Positions 50,801-59,400 of a stretch of DNA of 64,000 bases are shown here, piece by piece (position 1 is the stretch's first letter; every line of letters begins with the position of its first letter). A program made the translations under genes and the position numbers. Under the pieces are notes generated by a model, which was not told where the DNA came from, ran no database searches, and saw only the letters and a program-made list of their open reading frames with translations. The DNA is from Opisthorchis felineus (Eukaryota; Platyhelminthes; Trematoda; Opisthorchiida; Opisthorchiidae), in assembly GCA_004794785.1 (NCBI GenBank), contig SJOL01009849.1, forward strand, positions 2,293,102 through 2,357,101, written 5' to 3'.

Positions 50801-51058
50801 AATCCCTTACCTACTTATTTTTGGTTATGTGAAGAAATTTGGACATTTTCAGTGGAGAATTTGTCCTCTAAGCAAAGCAAACATACGCTGAAAAGCTTGA
50901 AATTATTGTACAGCTGCTTCTTTCTTATTCATAATCAGTTCATGAATCAATTTGAGAAGCAGTACGCAGCTGCTGAAACGTCAGATGCTTTTGATCCCGT
51001 GGACCACCGGCTAGTAATTGAAGAACAAAACTTCCTGCCACGTACGACAGCCGTGTGA
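26824..51058 (+). CDS. Gene model A: nine-exon protein gene, family not recognised (5' incomplete)
   Basis: Proposed coding exons: 26824-26885, 28621-28719, 29464-29521, 30747-31098, 35300-35446 (or to 35503), 37767-37903, 41880-41983, 46649-46770 and 50762-51058. Every junction keeps codon phase and the last exon ends in TGA, giving about 458 residues without an N-terminus. The last six exons are the strongest. The middle of the product (exons 4-5) is Ser/Leu-rich. The C-terminal 250 residues are aromatic- and leucine-rich with helical-looking segments (DLAVWVADLEYYERLGNLLY, LLYSCFFLIHNQF). No signal peptide, obvious transmembrane array or catalytic motif was seen. I considered peptidase M13, peroxins and HEAT-repeat proteins and found no convincing match. 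Introns run from about 740 bp to 4.7 kb and host retroelements and repeats. Gene B follows in the same orientation 2.2 kb downstream. Confidence 0.5.
28621..28719 (+). CDS. Gene A, tentative exon 2
   Basis: The frame is open from 28590 and reads GLFNKSRFSIPHSQV and then GGHTFEQFY to the donor ATG|GTGAGC. The acceptor is uncertain (ATTAG at 28616-28620 preferred by phase, preceded by a poor pyrimidine tract). Phase 1 to 1. Confidence 0.4.
29464..29521 (+). CDS. Gene A, tentative exon 3
   Basis: Acceptor GGCCTACAG and strong donor TAG|GTAAGT. The phase-compatible frame reads TEFPYLLELPWCLFTPNY; another frame (ELNFPIYLSYPGV) is also open but breaks phase with exon 4. Confidence 0.3.
30747..31098 (+). 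CDS. Gene A, exon 4 (largest)
   Basis: Acceptor ATCTGTTCAG with a pyrimidine-rich lead and donor TTG|GTAAGT. The 352-nt exon is open throughout (phase 2 to 0) and includes LDMLIQPELPSLEELESMQ and FLVYVNTLLSTVAGLQAEA, an acidic helix followed by a helical Leu/Ala segment. One of the clearest exons in the window. Confidence 0.6.
31099..35299. other. Intron 4 of gene A
   Basis: 4.2-kb intron between phase-0 ends. Apart from the possible minus-strand exon at 32286-32465 I found nothing with a clear identity; several minus ORFs of 70-123 codons (33515-33291, 33852-33577, 34326-33976, 34833-34462) lack recognised motifs. Confidence 0.4.
32286..32465 (-). CDS. Possible minus-strand exon inside an intron of gene A
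   Basis: Read on the minus strand, a good acceptor (GTGTTTTCTGCATCAG) precedes a 180-nt open frame, phase 0 to 0, ending at AAG|GTGACA. It encodes 60 residues including RLLVSSSKLGDKKYKDVL and FGLSVSKLMSGD. No partner exons were found with certainty, so this could be part of a nested gene, a processed or decayed copy, or chance. A further minus ORF with a good acceptor lies at 33381-33271 (MFFPPNESILFVCSL, ending in a stop) but does not join this exon. Confidence 0.35.
35300..35446 (+). CDS. Gene A, exon 5
   Basis: Acceptor GCCAGTCAG and phase-0 start. The frame reads VLTPSRDAPSSLTLGGG and then LLTFPNYFCQLLAQIVK. Donor AAG|GTGATT is fair; the frame stays open to 35503, where AAA|GTTTGA is an alternative donor in the same phase. 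Either end keeps the reading frame. Confidence 0.5.
37767..37903 (+). CDS. Gene A, exon 6
   Basis: A long pyrimidine tract (37720-37760) leads to CATTAG, and the exon ends at CAA|GTAAGT. The chosen frame (phase 0 to 2) reads AANRSGVIPRDLAVWVADLE and YYERLGNLLYHTSF. Other frames across this stretch are also open, including one reading SFRRDPEGFGCLGGRF, but they are Gly/Arg-rich and do not join the next exon. An internal ATG at 37797 could serve as a start if upstream exons are wrong. Confidence 0.55.
37904..41879. other. Intron 6 of gene A
   Basis: About 4 kb. It contains a minus ORF 38759-38634 after a good acceptor (GTTTATACAG) reading SVDSVRVLKLPASYLGSLAK and ending in a stop, a minus ORF pair at 40131-39668 that may hold a very decayed Penelope-like tail (HLVECGGH), and a 95-codon plus ORF at 40703. 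None is strong enough to call. Confidence 0.35.
41880..41983 (+). CDS. Gene A, exon 7
   Basis: Acceptor CCACTCCTTCAG and strong donor GCTG|GTGAGT. Phase 2 to 1. It reads ELQEYITFCILHKYAPYVY and then RPLAILKRKLLEPL, a Tyr/Leu-rich, probably helical segment. It joins exon 6 to restore an Asn codon. Confidence 0.6.
41984..43109. other. Intron 7 of gene A, first part
   Basis: No element recognised. A 119-codon minus ORF (42837-42478) is within chance length. Confidence 0.4.
43110..43505 (-). repeat. Dispersed repeat R1, copy A
   Basis: Contains the words ATCCTTATTGGGGATCAAC, CATCCTTCAGTCACAGAAAC, GTGACTTCTCGGATGG and AAGCCGAGAAGCGCC. The same words occur in 53930-54330 and, reverse-complemented, in 49685-50245. 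Orientation is set so that the tRNA-like head of copy B reads plus. Confidence 0.65.
43614..44290 (+). pseudogene. Decayed RTE-like non-LTR retrotransposon (reverse transcriptase)
   Basis: Across several frames the order of RT motifs is kept: PEFATFGGERQG then, after a stop, SLQPFLFNTVTDVLL (from about 43709; family 'GVRQGCPLSPFLFN'), then VEYADDDAFLG with the catalytic YADD at 43859-43870, then FGMRFTPAKCNVLIQDWVG (from about 43939), VGSFVYIGSCLC, RAGDEITSRFGK and a final C-terminal remnant near 44230 (SLDQRT). At least two frameshifts and several internal stops break it; the 5' endonuclease part is missing. It lies in sense orientation in intron 7 of gene A. The family assignment comes from recognised motif order in fluke RTE-type elements and was not tested by a search. 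Confidence 0.75.
44995..45058 (+). CDS. Possible signal-peptide first exon
   Basis: An ATG opens MKFPSKILLVACILVVLRPQ, a classic short N-region plus hydrophobic core, ending exactly at a donor-like CTG|GTAAGG. A first exon that is just a secretion signal is common in flatworm secreted-protein genes. No downstream exon was found, and the frame also reads on to a stop at 45204, so this may be chance. If real it is a plus-strand gene nested in intron 7 of gene A. Confidence 0.25.
45205..46648. other. Intron 7 of gene A, last part
   Basis: An 81-codon ORF at 46052-46297 lies in a locally more GC-rich patch (45850-46290); it has no recognised motif and was not called. Confidence 0.35.
46649..46770 (+). 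CDS. Gene A, exon 8
   Basis: An excellent pyrimidine tract (TTTTTCTTTCATCCCC) precedes CCAG at 46645-46648. Phase 1 to 0. It reads LYGMSKVTHWPFLLE, then SSGLRLLVLKQWSWRYFEK. The donor would be ATG|GTTTGT, non-optimal; no better donor exists before the stop at 46818. Confidence 0.55.
46771..48949. other. Intron 8 of gene A, first part
   Basis: No supported feature recognised. Confidence 0.35.
48950..48961. repeat. Target-site duplication, left copy
   Basis: AGAAAAAGCCTT here and at 49092-49103 flank the 130-bp element exactly. Confidence 0.8.
48962..49091. mobile_element. Monomer copy of the palindrome-forming short element
   Basis: This 130-bp insert matches 1579-1703 with one difference (AAACATTTC here, AAACGTTTC there). 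It starts GGTCGTTGG and ends CCTCTAT like the dimer, with its own unrelated 12-bp duplication. It lies in intron 8 of gene A. The second arm present at 1725-1853 is missing, so the two insertions differ in structure but share both termini. One difference over about 125 bp implies recent activity of the family. Confidence 0.75.
49092..49103. repeat. Target-site duplication, right copy
   Basis: Identical to 48950-48961. Confidence 0.8.
49685..50245 (+). repeat. Dispersed repeat R1, copy B, with tRNA-like (SINE) segments
   Basis: Composite copy. Near 49800-49850 a tRNA-like stretch has TTGGCTAAGTG and GCGGGTTCGGAATCCCC (B-box like, with one inserted base). At about 49915-50150 the R1 words appear, including GAGAAGTCACCA and GTTTCTGTGACTGAAGGATG. 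A second tRNA-like head follows at 50178-50233. Confidence 0.65.
50178..50233 (+). repeat. tRNA-derived SINE head (A and B boxes)
   Basis: TGGCCGAGCGG (50178-50188) fits the RNA polymerase III A box of Leu/Ser-type tRNAs and GGTTCGCAACT (50223-50233) a slightly decayed B box, 45 nt apart. The segment does not fold as a full tRNA, so it is a tRNA-derived repeat head and not a tRNA gene. Confidence 0.6.
50762..51058 (+). CDS. Gene A, terminal exon 9
   Basis: Acceptor TTGTTTGTCTGAACAG, then a 99-codon frame to TGA at 51056-51058. It reads FPLLCTLVRSKILNPLPTYF, WLCEEIWTFSVENL, LLYSCFFLIHNQFMNQFEK and ends in an acidic, less structured tail (ETSDAFDPVDHRL ... LPRTTAV). Phase 0 start agrees with exon 8. 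No AATAAA was noticed close downstream. Confidence 0.6.
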   Translation, partial: FPLLCTLVRSKILNPLPTYFWLCEEIWTFSVENLSSKQSKHTLKSLKLLYSCFFLIHNQFMNQFEKQYAAAETSDAFDPVDHRLVIEEQNFLPRTTAV

Positions 51059-53309
51059 TTAGCACGCCTTTTCAGGTTATGGCTTTACTCAGCCTTCAAG
51101 CACAAAATTCACATTATGTTGCCAAGTGTTAAATGGCTCGTCGCGCGAAAACTAAGATGAATGTTTCACTCGTCGCGAAAAATATACTCCTTTCATAGGT
51201 ACCTTGATTTTTATATTTCTGTGTCTTTCAGTGTCACATCCGTTATCCAAATGTCCACGCAATGGCAAACAAAGACAAGTGCAAACGTGTTGTACGCAGT
51301 CATGAGTAGCTGGTGGTCTCCTGCATGGCTGGAGAGTAGGGGTTTATCGACCGGAGTTTCATAACGACTACCCTGTCAAAATTTCTGATTGAAGTGCTGT
51401 CCAGCTCAACTGAGGATCTGCATAGCATAAGCAGTGCATACAGCCATTATATGATCACCTTATACCCTTTTACTAAGAGATATTTGCGTGATATCTGCAT
51501 CTCGACAACCGGCAAAGTGTGTAATATCGTATTTTAAAGCTTATAAAATTGAGCAAATTCACCTGTCTTGTAGTTTAGTTGATATTGGTCCTGCTTTCAT
51601 AATTTCTCAAGGGGTTGCAGTTGAAAGATGCGAATCACTAGGTTCATGGGTTTCTTCCAAACGTAACTTAATACGGTCCATTTTCAGCATTAGGATGAGG
51701 CGTCGTTCGATAATTCAGCATAAATGCAACAATTGTATACCTTCCCCTTACTCCCACTAGTGTTATATGGAATACTCGTCTTTAGTTTCCTATTTTTACA
51801 ATCAACCTTTTTGTGCTGTTCTTAGGCGTTTGGCGGTCTTAAACTTTACGTCAACAAAGTTCTTGTTTTGAAATTGCTAATAATTATTGGCAACAACTTC
51901 CTCCGGTAATCCAGGACGACTCATTCACAAAACATGATCCAATCTTCACCAATGTGAACACAACAGAACACTTTAGACAGAAAAAGACGGCAAAAAAGAT
52001 CACCATTTTTACGTTTGAACCTTTTTTCAAGTCCCATGATGTCGAATCTACTTTTTAAATACAATCGTGTGCAGGATGCGTCAAAACAAACTGAAGATTA
52101 GGCAGATTAAACCATTTCTCCTTTAGTTTACTATTTTTTGTTAATTACTAAATTATACGTCTTTTGAGGTGTACCTGTAACTGAGGCGCGTAGCGATCGT
52201 ATAAACTCTATGGATAGCTCACATTCCTCATCTAATCTAATGATCGACGTACTCAACCCTGAGTAATTTTGATGGCGTGATCATCAGCACAGACATTAAC
52301 TTCTATTAACTCCTTACTGGCGTGAAACACCGTGAAAGCCATCGGGTTGAAGACATTAGAGTAAAACGTAGGGATTACGCATTCAGATACCTTCGTCCCT
52401 CATTAGAATCACCCACCACAGATTTTGAAAAAATCGACAACAAATATGTAACTAAGATTACCAGCGCATCCTCCAAATACTATACAAAAGCTGATTAGCC
52501 ACAACTAGCTTACAAAGTTTAGAACTTGAATTCCTCTTGATTTTCCAGCGCAGATTATTGAAGCTCTCAAACATAATGGAATATTTTTACTGAGGTTTCT
52601 ACCTTCCCAGAATACTTTGCAGTTGCTCAGCATGCTCAAAGCGAAAAATAAACGAAAACCATTCCATTGTACGCTGTAATTCTATGGTATTTTGTAGCTA
52701 ATTTGAATAACAAAAATGCTTTTATTGATGTCTGGCTAACCTGCAGAATAGAAAAGGTAGTTTTGGTGAGAATATTAGAACCTGCAACAGTCCAGTGTGA
52801 CAGGTAACGTGTCCTAGTCAAACCAAAGAGCCAGCTTTAAAACAGCGCTTGTAGTCATTTAAAACTGATGAAATTCACCCACACCCGGCCCAACAGGGTG
52901 CACTTCTCGGCTTCCTAACCACGGCCACTTAAAATGTATCCGCTCACGGGTCCTGTTACTTTACCGGTTTTTGCCTTTCTGTTTGCCTTTATCAAATTTG
53001 CTGCGAATGGATTAGGTGATATCCAACCACACAAGCAACAGAAATAGGAAATGATTGGTGACAAAAGTCAATCCATTCAACTAAGTGTTTATGGGGAAAT
53101 AGTTGTGCTTGCCTTTTAAAAGAATTAAATTAAGTATAATGCACGTTGTGTAAATTTGCGTGACTATTATTCTACATGCACCGGTTCTATAAACCCATTT
53201 GATTGCAAATGAAATGACTGTTGGAAGCAATAAAATTCGAACAAAACATGTTCCGATTTGAGGATGGGACATTTCGATCACTTGAGCTTCGTCCATCTTA
53301 TACATTTAG
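51059..53309. other. Intergenic region between gene A and gene B
   Basis: 2.25 kb containing the 3' end of gene A and the promoter or trans-splice region of gene B. No repeat or ORF of note was recognised. Confidence 0.4.
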
Positions 53310-53408
53310 ATGAACACGCACATTTTCCAACCTCTGCTGCGTGAGATGACGGGAATGCTCGATGCCCTTGTTATTGACTCTACAACTCGAAAGCTACTAA
53401 AGTCAAAG
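53310..53408 (+). CDS. Gene B, exon 1 (start codon)
   Basis: The ATG sits directly after a splice acceptor (TACATTTAG|ATG); the TAG of the acceptor is an in-frame stop. The exon is 33 codons, with donor AAG|GTAAGC. An acceptor immediately before the start is what spliced-leader trans-splicing or a non-coding first exon would give. Confidence 0.55.
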
Positions 53409-56400
53409 GTAAGCGCTAATGATTTAGCAATTGTTTAATTGTTGCTTCAATCTAGGTGCAGACGCCGCTGTTTTTTACTAAAGTTTTATAAAATGAGTTG
53501 CTGATCACTTCCGAATGACAAGTCACTATATTCAGAATACCATGGCGAACAGATATGTATTCTTCACCGTTCAGTTCCTAAATGATCAGGTGCATTTCAC
53601 CCTCAAACTTCAGTGCTGTATAGTGGTGTATGTCATCCAGTCTTCCTCTCCAGAAGACGTACAATTTTTGTACATGCATGCAGCGTGTGTAAGGGGCCAA
53701 ATATATCTCACACGCGCCGGTTGATTTTGGGTACTGGAGAAGCATGGCTGGAGACCCAAGTGGCATTCTTTGCCTTCAAACTGAGCCGTGCCAGACACTG
53801 AATCCGTCTTTCGGAGGGAGCGTGATAACTGTCCCCTGAAAGTCACAGAAGGATCAGCTTCTCCGACATATGGGAAGATATACGCACCGTCGGTTGACAT
53901 CGCTCTGTCTGCTAGATCTACTTGCAACTCTAGGGAAGTTTCATTGGACTGTAAGGAGAAAAGAATACTCTCAACGGAGATTTTGTGCTGTTAATTGAGT
54001 TGACCTCTCTCGAAAAGCCGAGAAGCAGCGTATGTCTGTTTCAGTCTTATTGAGAATCATCAGCAATGCGCAGCTCACGAATCTTCAGGAAGATACGATC
54101 TCACAACCTCCCAGCTTGTAGTGGAACACTAAACCATTCTGACGCGAGCGGCTAATAAGCAGTGTGCTTAGACAGAACATGGTGCCACTTACCTTTAAAT
54201 CACGGAATCCACATCACATGGTCAAAAGTTGGCTGGAACGTCCGGTGACTTCTCAAATGAAAGGTTCACTCATTGTGTGAAGCATTATCAGTCCTCAGCT
54301 TCTTGTAATTTGATGGTAGTTGGAAGAGAAAAGCCAGTCTGCAGGTCAAGACCAAACGGTTTAGCGGCAGGTTGTGACCTCGAACACCCATGGGGATTAT
54401 TGAGATGCACACTGCTGACGATTCCTACTAGGGGTAAAACAGCCGTACGGTGCTTCTCAGTATTTCACATAGACCACCTTTATTTACAATAGGAAATCTC
54501 CAGTAAAAATTCAAAATACTGTCAACAAATGAGTAATTCTTTGCAGTCAGCCAAGAAAAGTGATACAACGTACTCTTAAGCTTCAAAGCTGCAGTGGGAT
54601 TCATGAGTGGCTTTGGAGTGAAATAGGGGTGTGGACTTTGTTTATATGCTGAAGATAATTAACATTTATGACAAAGAAAAACGTCGACCTATTGGGGGAA
54701 AATTAGGTTCAATCCAACTGCCAATAACAAACAGTATGACTCATCAAGGCTATAAGTGTAATCAGTACGCACAAAGCTGGGAGGCTGTTTTGTGTTTCTT
54801 CTTTGGAGGTCGTCACAAGATTTTAATTTCAGGTAAGTTGATGGAATATCGAATTGAGCAGCCACCAATACGGAATAAGTTTCCGGGGGTGAGAAGGACG
54901 ACATATCTGCCAAATTATTTAAAATTTGCACTCGTTTCTTCCGATAAGAGGGTGGGGCGTAGATGGACGCAAACCTGGAAACTAGCTAAACCCTTGCTAG
55001 TCGAGCTATCTCTTACTGTGTTTGTGGAAAGGAAAAAAGAGTAAACATCCTGTCTTCCCCTTTCTTGTTGGGTCTCAGCAAAGCTACTCAAAACATAGAA
55101 AATATTCCAGATACGAGGGTAACAGATGGCATATTTTGATTTCCTAAATGATGCCCAAAAATCACTCAGGGTAGCAAAGCTATACTAGTTAAATATGATT
55201 TTTTTGGTCTATCTAAATATCATTTGAAGAAAGCCCGAGGAAAAAATCATCCTAAAATTTGCATTTTTAACACGGATTCTGTACTACCTGGCAGGAGTAT
55301 GGAAACACTGCCATCGTCTACACTAGTATATTCGTAGTCTGGTACGCAACTGTAAGTGGTTCCTGTTGTTCAAAAGTGATTTTCGTCGCAAAAGTTGGTC
55401 CGTAAGTGATCGAAATAGCGAGCGCGAGTCCGCAACTACAGCCAGGAAGAAACATTTAACACAGATATTTGAATCTCATTATAAGAGTACTCAAGGGAAC
55501 GTTTTATTTCCTCTTAGTTAAATAAAACACTAGGTGGACATCTTTGTTGCGTTTCTGGTATTTAGAGGTGTGTGAAGTGAGAAGATGGACAAGCGTGAAA
55601 CAATTTTAACCAGTCCTCATTATTTGAGTCAATCCTGAAAGCCATACTGATAAGAACTCTTCTAGCATTTTACTGCGTCATCCCTCAACAGCTCGCAACG
55701 ATGAAGATGTTCGTGATCGAAACAAGGGACGGAAAAGAAGTTGAAGGGTTCTATCAAAGTGTGAGTTTCATGGTCAAAGTTAAAATTTATTGTTTCAGCA
55801 TCATGTTTGCCTACTTTGATCAACTGTGCAAAATAAATAGTTTGCGTCGTTCCAATATAATGCTTAGGCTCTATCATCTTTGGGAACTTTGGGTTGCGTG
55901 GGTTAGGTACAGGCCTGCAAGGACTTCAAAATGTCGAGATTTACCTTGGGAAATTTAGCTCGATCGTCCACTTCAGAAGTATACAGTGCATCTTTCAGCA
56001 AACGCAGTCTTGCCTTTCAAATCTTCTGCTAGCCTCCCTCTAAATCCGAGTCTACCCAGAGTAATAAGGCAACACCTTTCAGGATGAGTGCACGTGAATG
56101 TTCTTGCATGCCCTAAAGGAGGGTTTTGCATGAACGAGCCTCAAACTTATTCTAGAGTGTTAGGTAGTCAGATACGTTCCATACGGACCTTTGCATCCGG
56201 TGGTAATACCAGTTCCTCCAATTCAAATACCGACCTCAATAATAAGGTTATCGCCTGTAAAAAATCCAAAGCGGGTCAGTGAAAGACTCCGGACTATCTG
56301 AACTATTCAAAGGTAACATGATTGATAACAGCTCCCGAAGCGGGATCAGCCAGTAAAAAATGAGACATTTTCTTTGGAGGATGCGTAAAATCGTGAACCT

Positions 56401-59400
56401 CGAACTTGCACATTAAGTGCTCATTCTCGTCAAAACTCCAAGGGACAAAGTCGACAGACGATTTGATTTACAGTGACTGCTTTACTTTCGTTGTCAGGTG
56501 GGATTTTCGAAACGAAGGTAGCCACAGGCCCAACCAATATGAAGACCCGAATCACCTTCGATGTCCCTACTCAGTAATTAGGAAGTTTACCAAAAACTCA
56601 GAAATTCATGTCAGAGGATTCATCCATTCGGAAGACTGATTTGTACTACAAAATTGATTTTTTTTTCTTTAGTTCGAGTGTGAGTCTTTCCTCAGCAATT
56701 TTCTTGGGCTTCATACGATACAACAGCTTTTCAGATTTGAGGATATCATGTGAAAAAAACCATTAATTAATAGTGCAAAATGTTTGGACCACCCCTATCT
56801 ATTTGGCGATTGATTCGGGGCAACTCGTGGGAGCTTTCTCCTCGGTTGATTAGAAATCCCCCTGTATACTTCGCGCTGCCTTCCTCAAGTTATACACAAC
56901 TGGCAGTTCCATAATCCGTGAGCCAACTTTACTAACCTGTGACTTTTTCCCAGTTTTCCTTGGAATTGTGAAGGCCAAATATTTTTTGGTCATTTTTATT
57001 ACCTTGTCCAAAATCAGGGGGCATTGATCTATGTGCCGGTCATCGATTGTAAATAAGCGATATCCTCGATCTTAATATGCGAACTAGGAGGCACTCAAAT
57101 GCCACTACCGAATGACCAACAGTACCCTAACTACTTCAGCTATAGGCTGACAATTTCACTTCAGATTGCTTGAAATTTGAGAGCTCCTGCATTTTCTGAA
57201 CGGCTGGCTGCCTAGGTAATTCTATCGAAAACTCACACCCTTTGGGCATACTGTTCTTAAACGATCAAACTTTCTTCAGACTGAACACACAACCAAATAT
57301 AACATGCTTCAACCGCTTGTAAGTATGCTGAAAAACCTTCAGCAGCCAAAGACCGGTTCTACTCTTACTGGGGTAGACGCAGTCCGCAAGTTTCCGTTGA
57401 CGTACGTTCTACATGGAGCTAAATTTTACAAAGTTGGAGAAGTACACTCATTCACAAACCTATTTGTTCTAACGGGAAACTCGGCGGTGTCACTGCTGAG
57501 TCTCTCATTCATGTTATAATTAAAATAAATTTGCAGCCCAGAGGTCACCTTATGTTCCAATTGGTACGATATTCGCCATACCACAACATACTTTCTTGAC
57601 GGAACTCTTGTCCATAAGCCTGCTGAAAAATCTTCATCAGCCTACGATCGGTCTCGCCTTTCTTGGAACTCACTACTCCTATATTGTTGTACTCCGGTAG
57701 ATAAAAGATAGGATCCTATAGCAACATCTTATGCACTGTATTACTACAAAAATCACCCAACTGACGCATCGGACAACTCCAGTAATTTGACCAACACGAA
57801 TGTGAATATCTCGACGTGAAGGAATGAATACAACTTGTGAGAAATTAGGGCTCCAAATACAGGTGACAAGCAGAGCGGATGAAAGTTTCATTAGCTGAAG
57901 AAGATGTAAACTAAGTGGAAGCAAGAACCAATTCTCTACTAGTTTACCTTATTGGTCTGGACAACCACCTATCTTGATTGATTCTGTGGAAAGAGTTTTA
58001 ACTGCTCACATGTGCTGTCTCGTTCAGTTTCGACTCCGCCTGAAACATGTGTAGAAATAATCTCATAACATGACATATATCCTAACTTGGTAATTTTCTT
58101 TGTTTTCTAAATAAACCTAGTGGCATCTTCAACGCAATGAAAGTTTGCTCGGTCAGATCGTGAGTTTCAATACGTTCTTCTCACTGAAGGCACTGCAGCC
58201 AGATTATGCGGTCATCTTGAGAGATCCCGGGTAAGCTATGTATATATGACTGAATGATTTTCAGCTTCATTTATGGAGAATAAAAGTACTAGATAACTGT
58301 CGTGTCACTAGCTGATATGACAAGACTACATGCAGCTTCTAAATCGCAAGATTATAAATCCAAAAAAGGAGCTACCATACATATCATTAAACTAGCATAG
58401 CAAAACAGTTATAAAAGTCCTTCAAAAGCTCTCTGCTAAAAGAAACTTTTTCAACGCAATTGCAGACTGATATCGGGCGGCAGGGTAATCAGCCACTATC
58501 TCGAGGATCAGAACACAATTGGTGAGTTATCACCAAATTTTGCTTGATAACACTTCAAAAAGATCTTTCAAATTTTCGTGACATAAAGTCATAATACTGA
58601 ACAGATATATGTCCACTGGAATGCGATACACCATAGTCTTAAATAAACAGATTTTGTTTAAATGAATGATTTGCTCAGTGTTAATGAAGACAGTTTCTGT
58701 TAAGTTGGAGGCCATTGTGTCACGTCCATGTCCCCAAGAACCTTGTCCGGCTGAGCTTCCACGGACCAATCCAAAGTGCTCACATTGAAACACTGCGTAG
58801 CCTGCCATCCAAAAACAAACTATAATTAAGGAGACAACACATTTTAGGTAAAATGTAATAGTTCATTATGGATTACAGGTTGGTGCAATAAACAGTCCAG
58901 TAGCGTCGACACTTACAAACAAGCTAGAAATCGTCGTACGGCTTCTTCCTTTTGGTAACCAGTGAGTGATGCATGTTTCAAAACAGCTTTGCTCATTACC
59001 AGCCTTTGCTTCTTTAGAAGTACGCGATTGATGACTGCTTGTGTTATTGATAAATCATTTGTCTTCTCGACTAGAAAAGGCACAGGCTAATGGTAATCGG
59101 TTTTTACGGTTTTCAGTATATTCTCCAAAATGGTGACATAATAGTTCAACCATTCCCGCCCCATCGATGTTACTGACATGACCGAAAACAAACCGTTGCA
59201 AGCGCTGCAAATGTGGCCCTGAATGATAAGCACTGTCACCATAAAACTCACTAACGATTACTTAGGTTAGAATATCTAATATAGATACACATCTTCATGT
59301 GATTTGGCAGCAGAAGGTTAAGCCGAAGTAAAGCCTATCTCTTTTCTAGCTGATTTTAGCGCACGGGATACTACCGTTCCCTGTGACGGAGAAGCACAAA

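Noticed and set aside
54631..55044. 137-codon plus-strand ORF, the longest in the window
   Set aside because: Length is within chance for 64 kb in six frames at this base composition, with no motif and no phase-compatible splice partners. It lies inside an intron of gene B.
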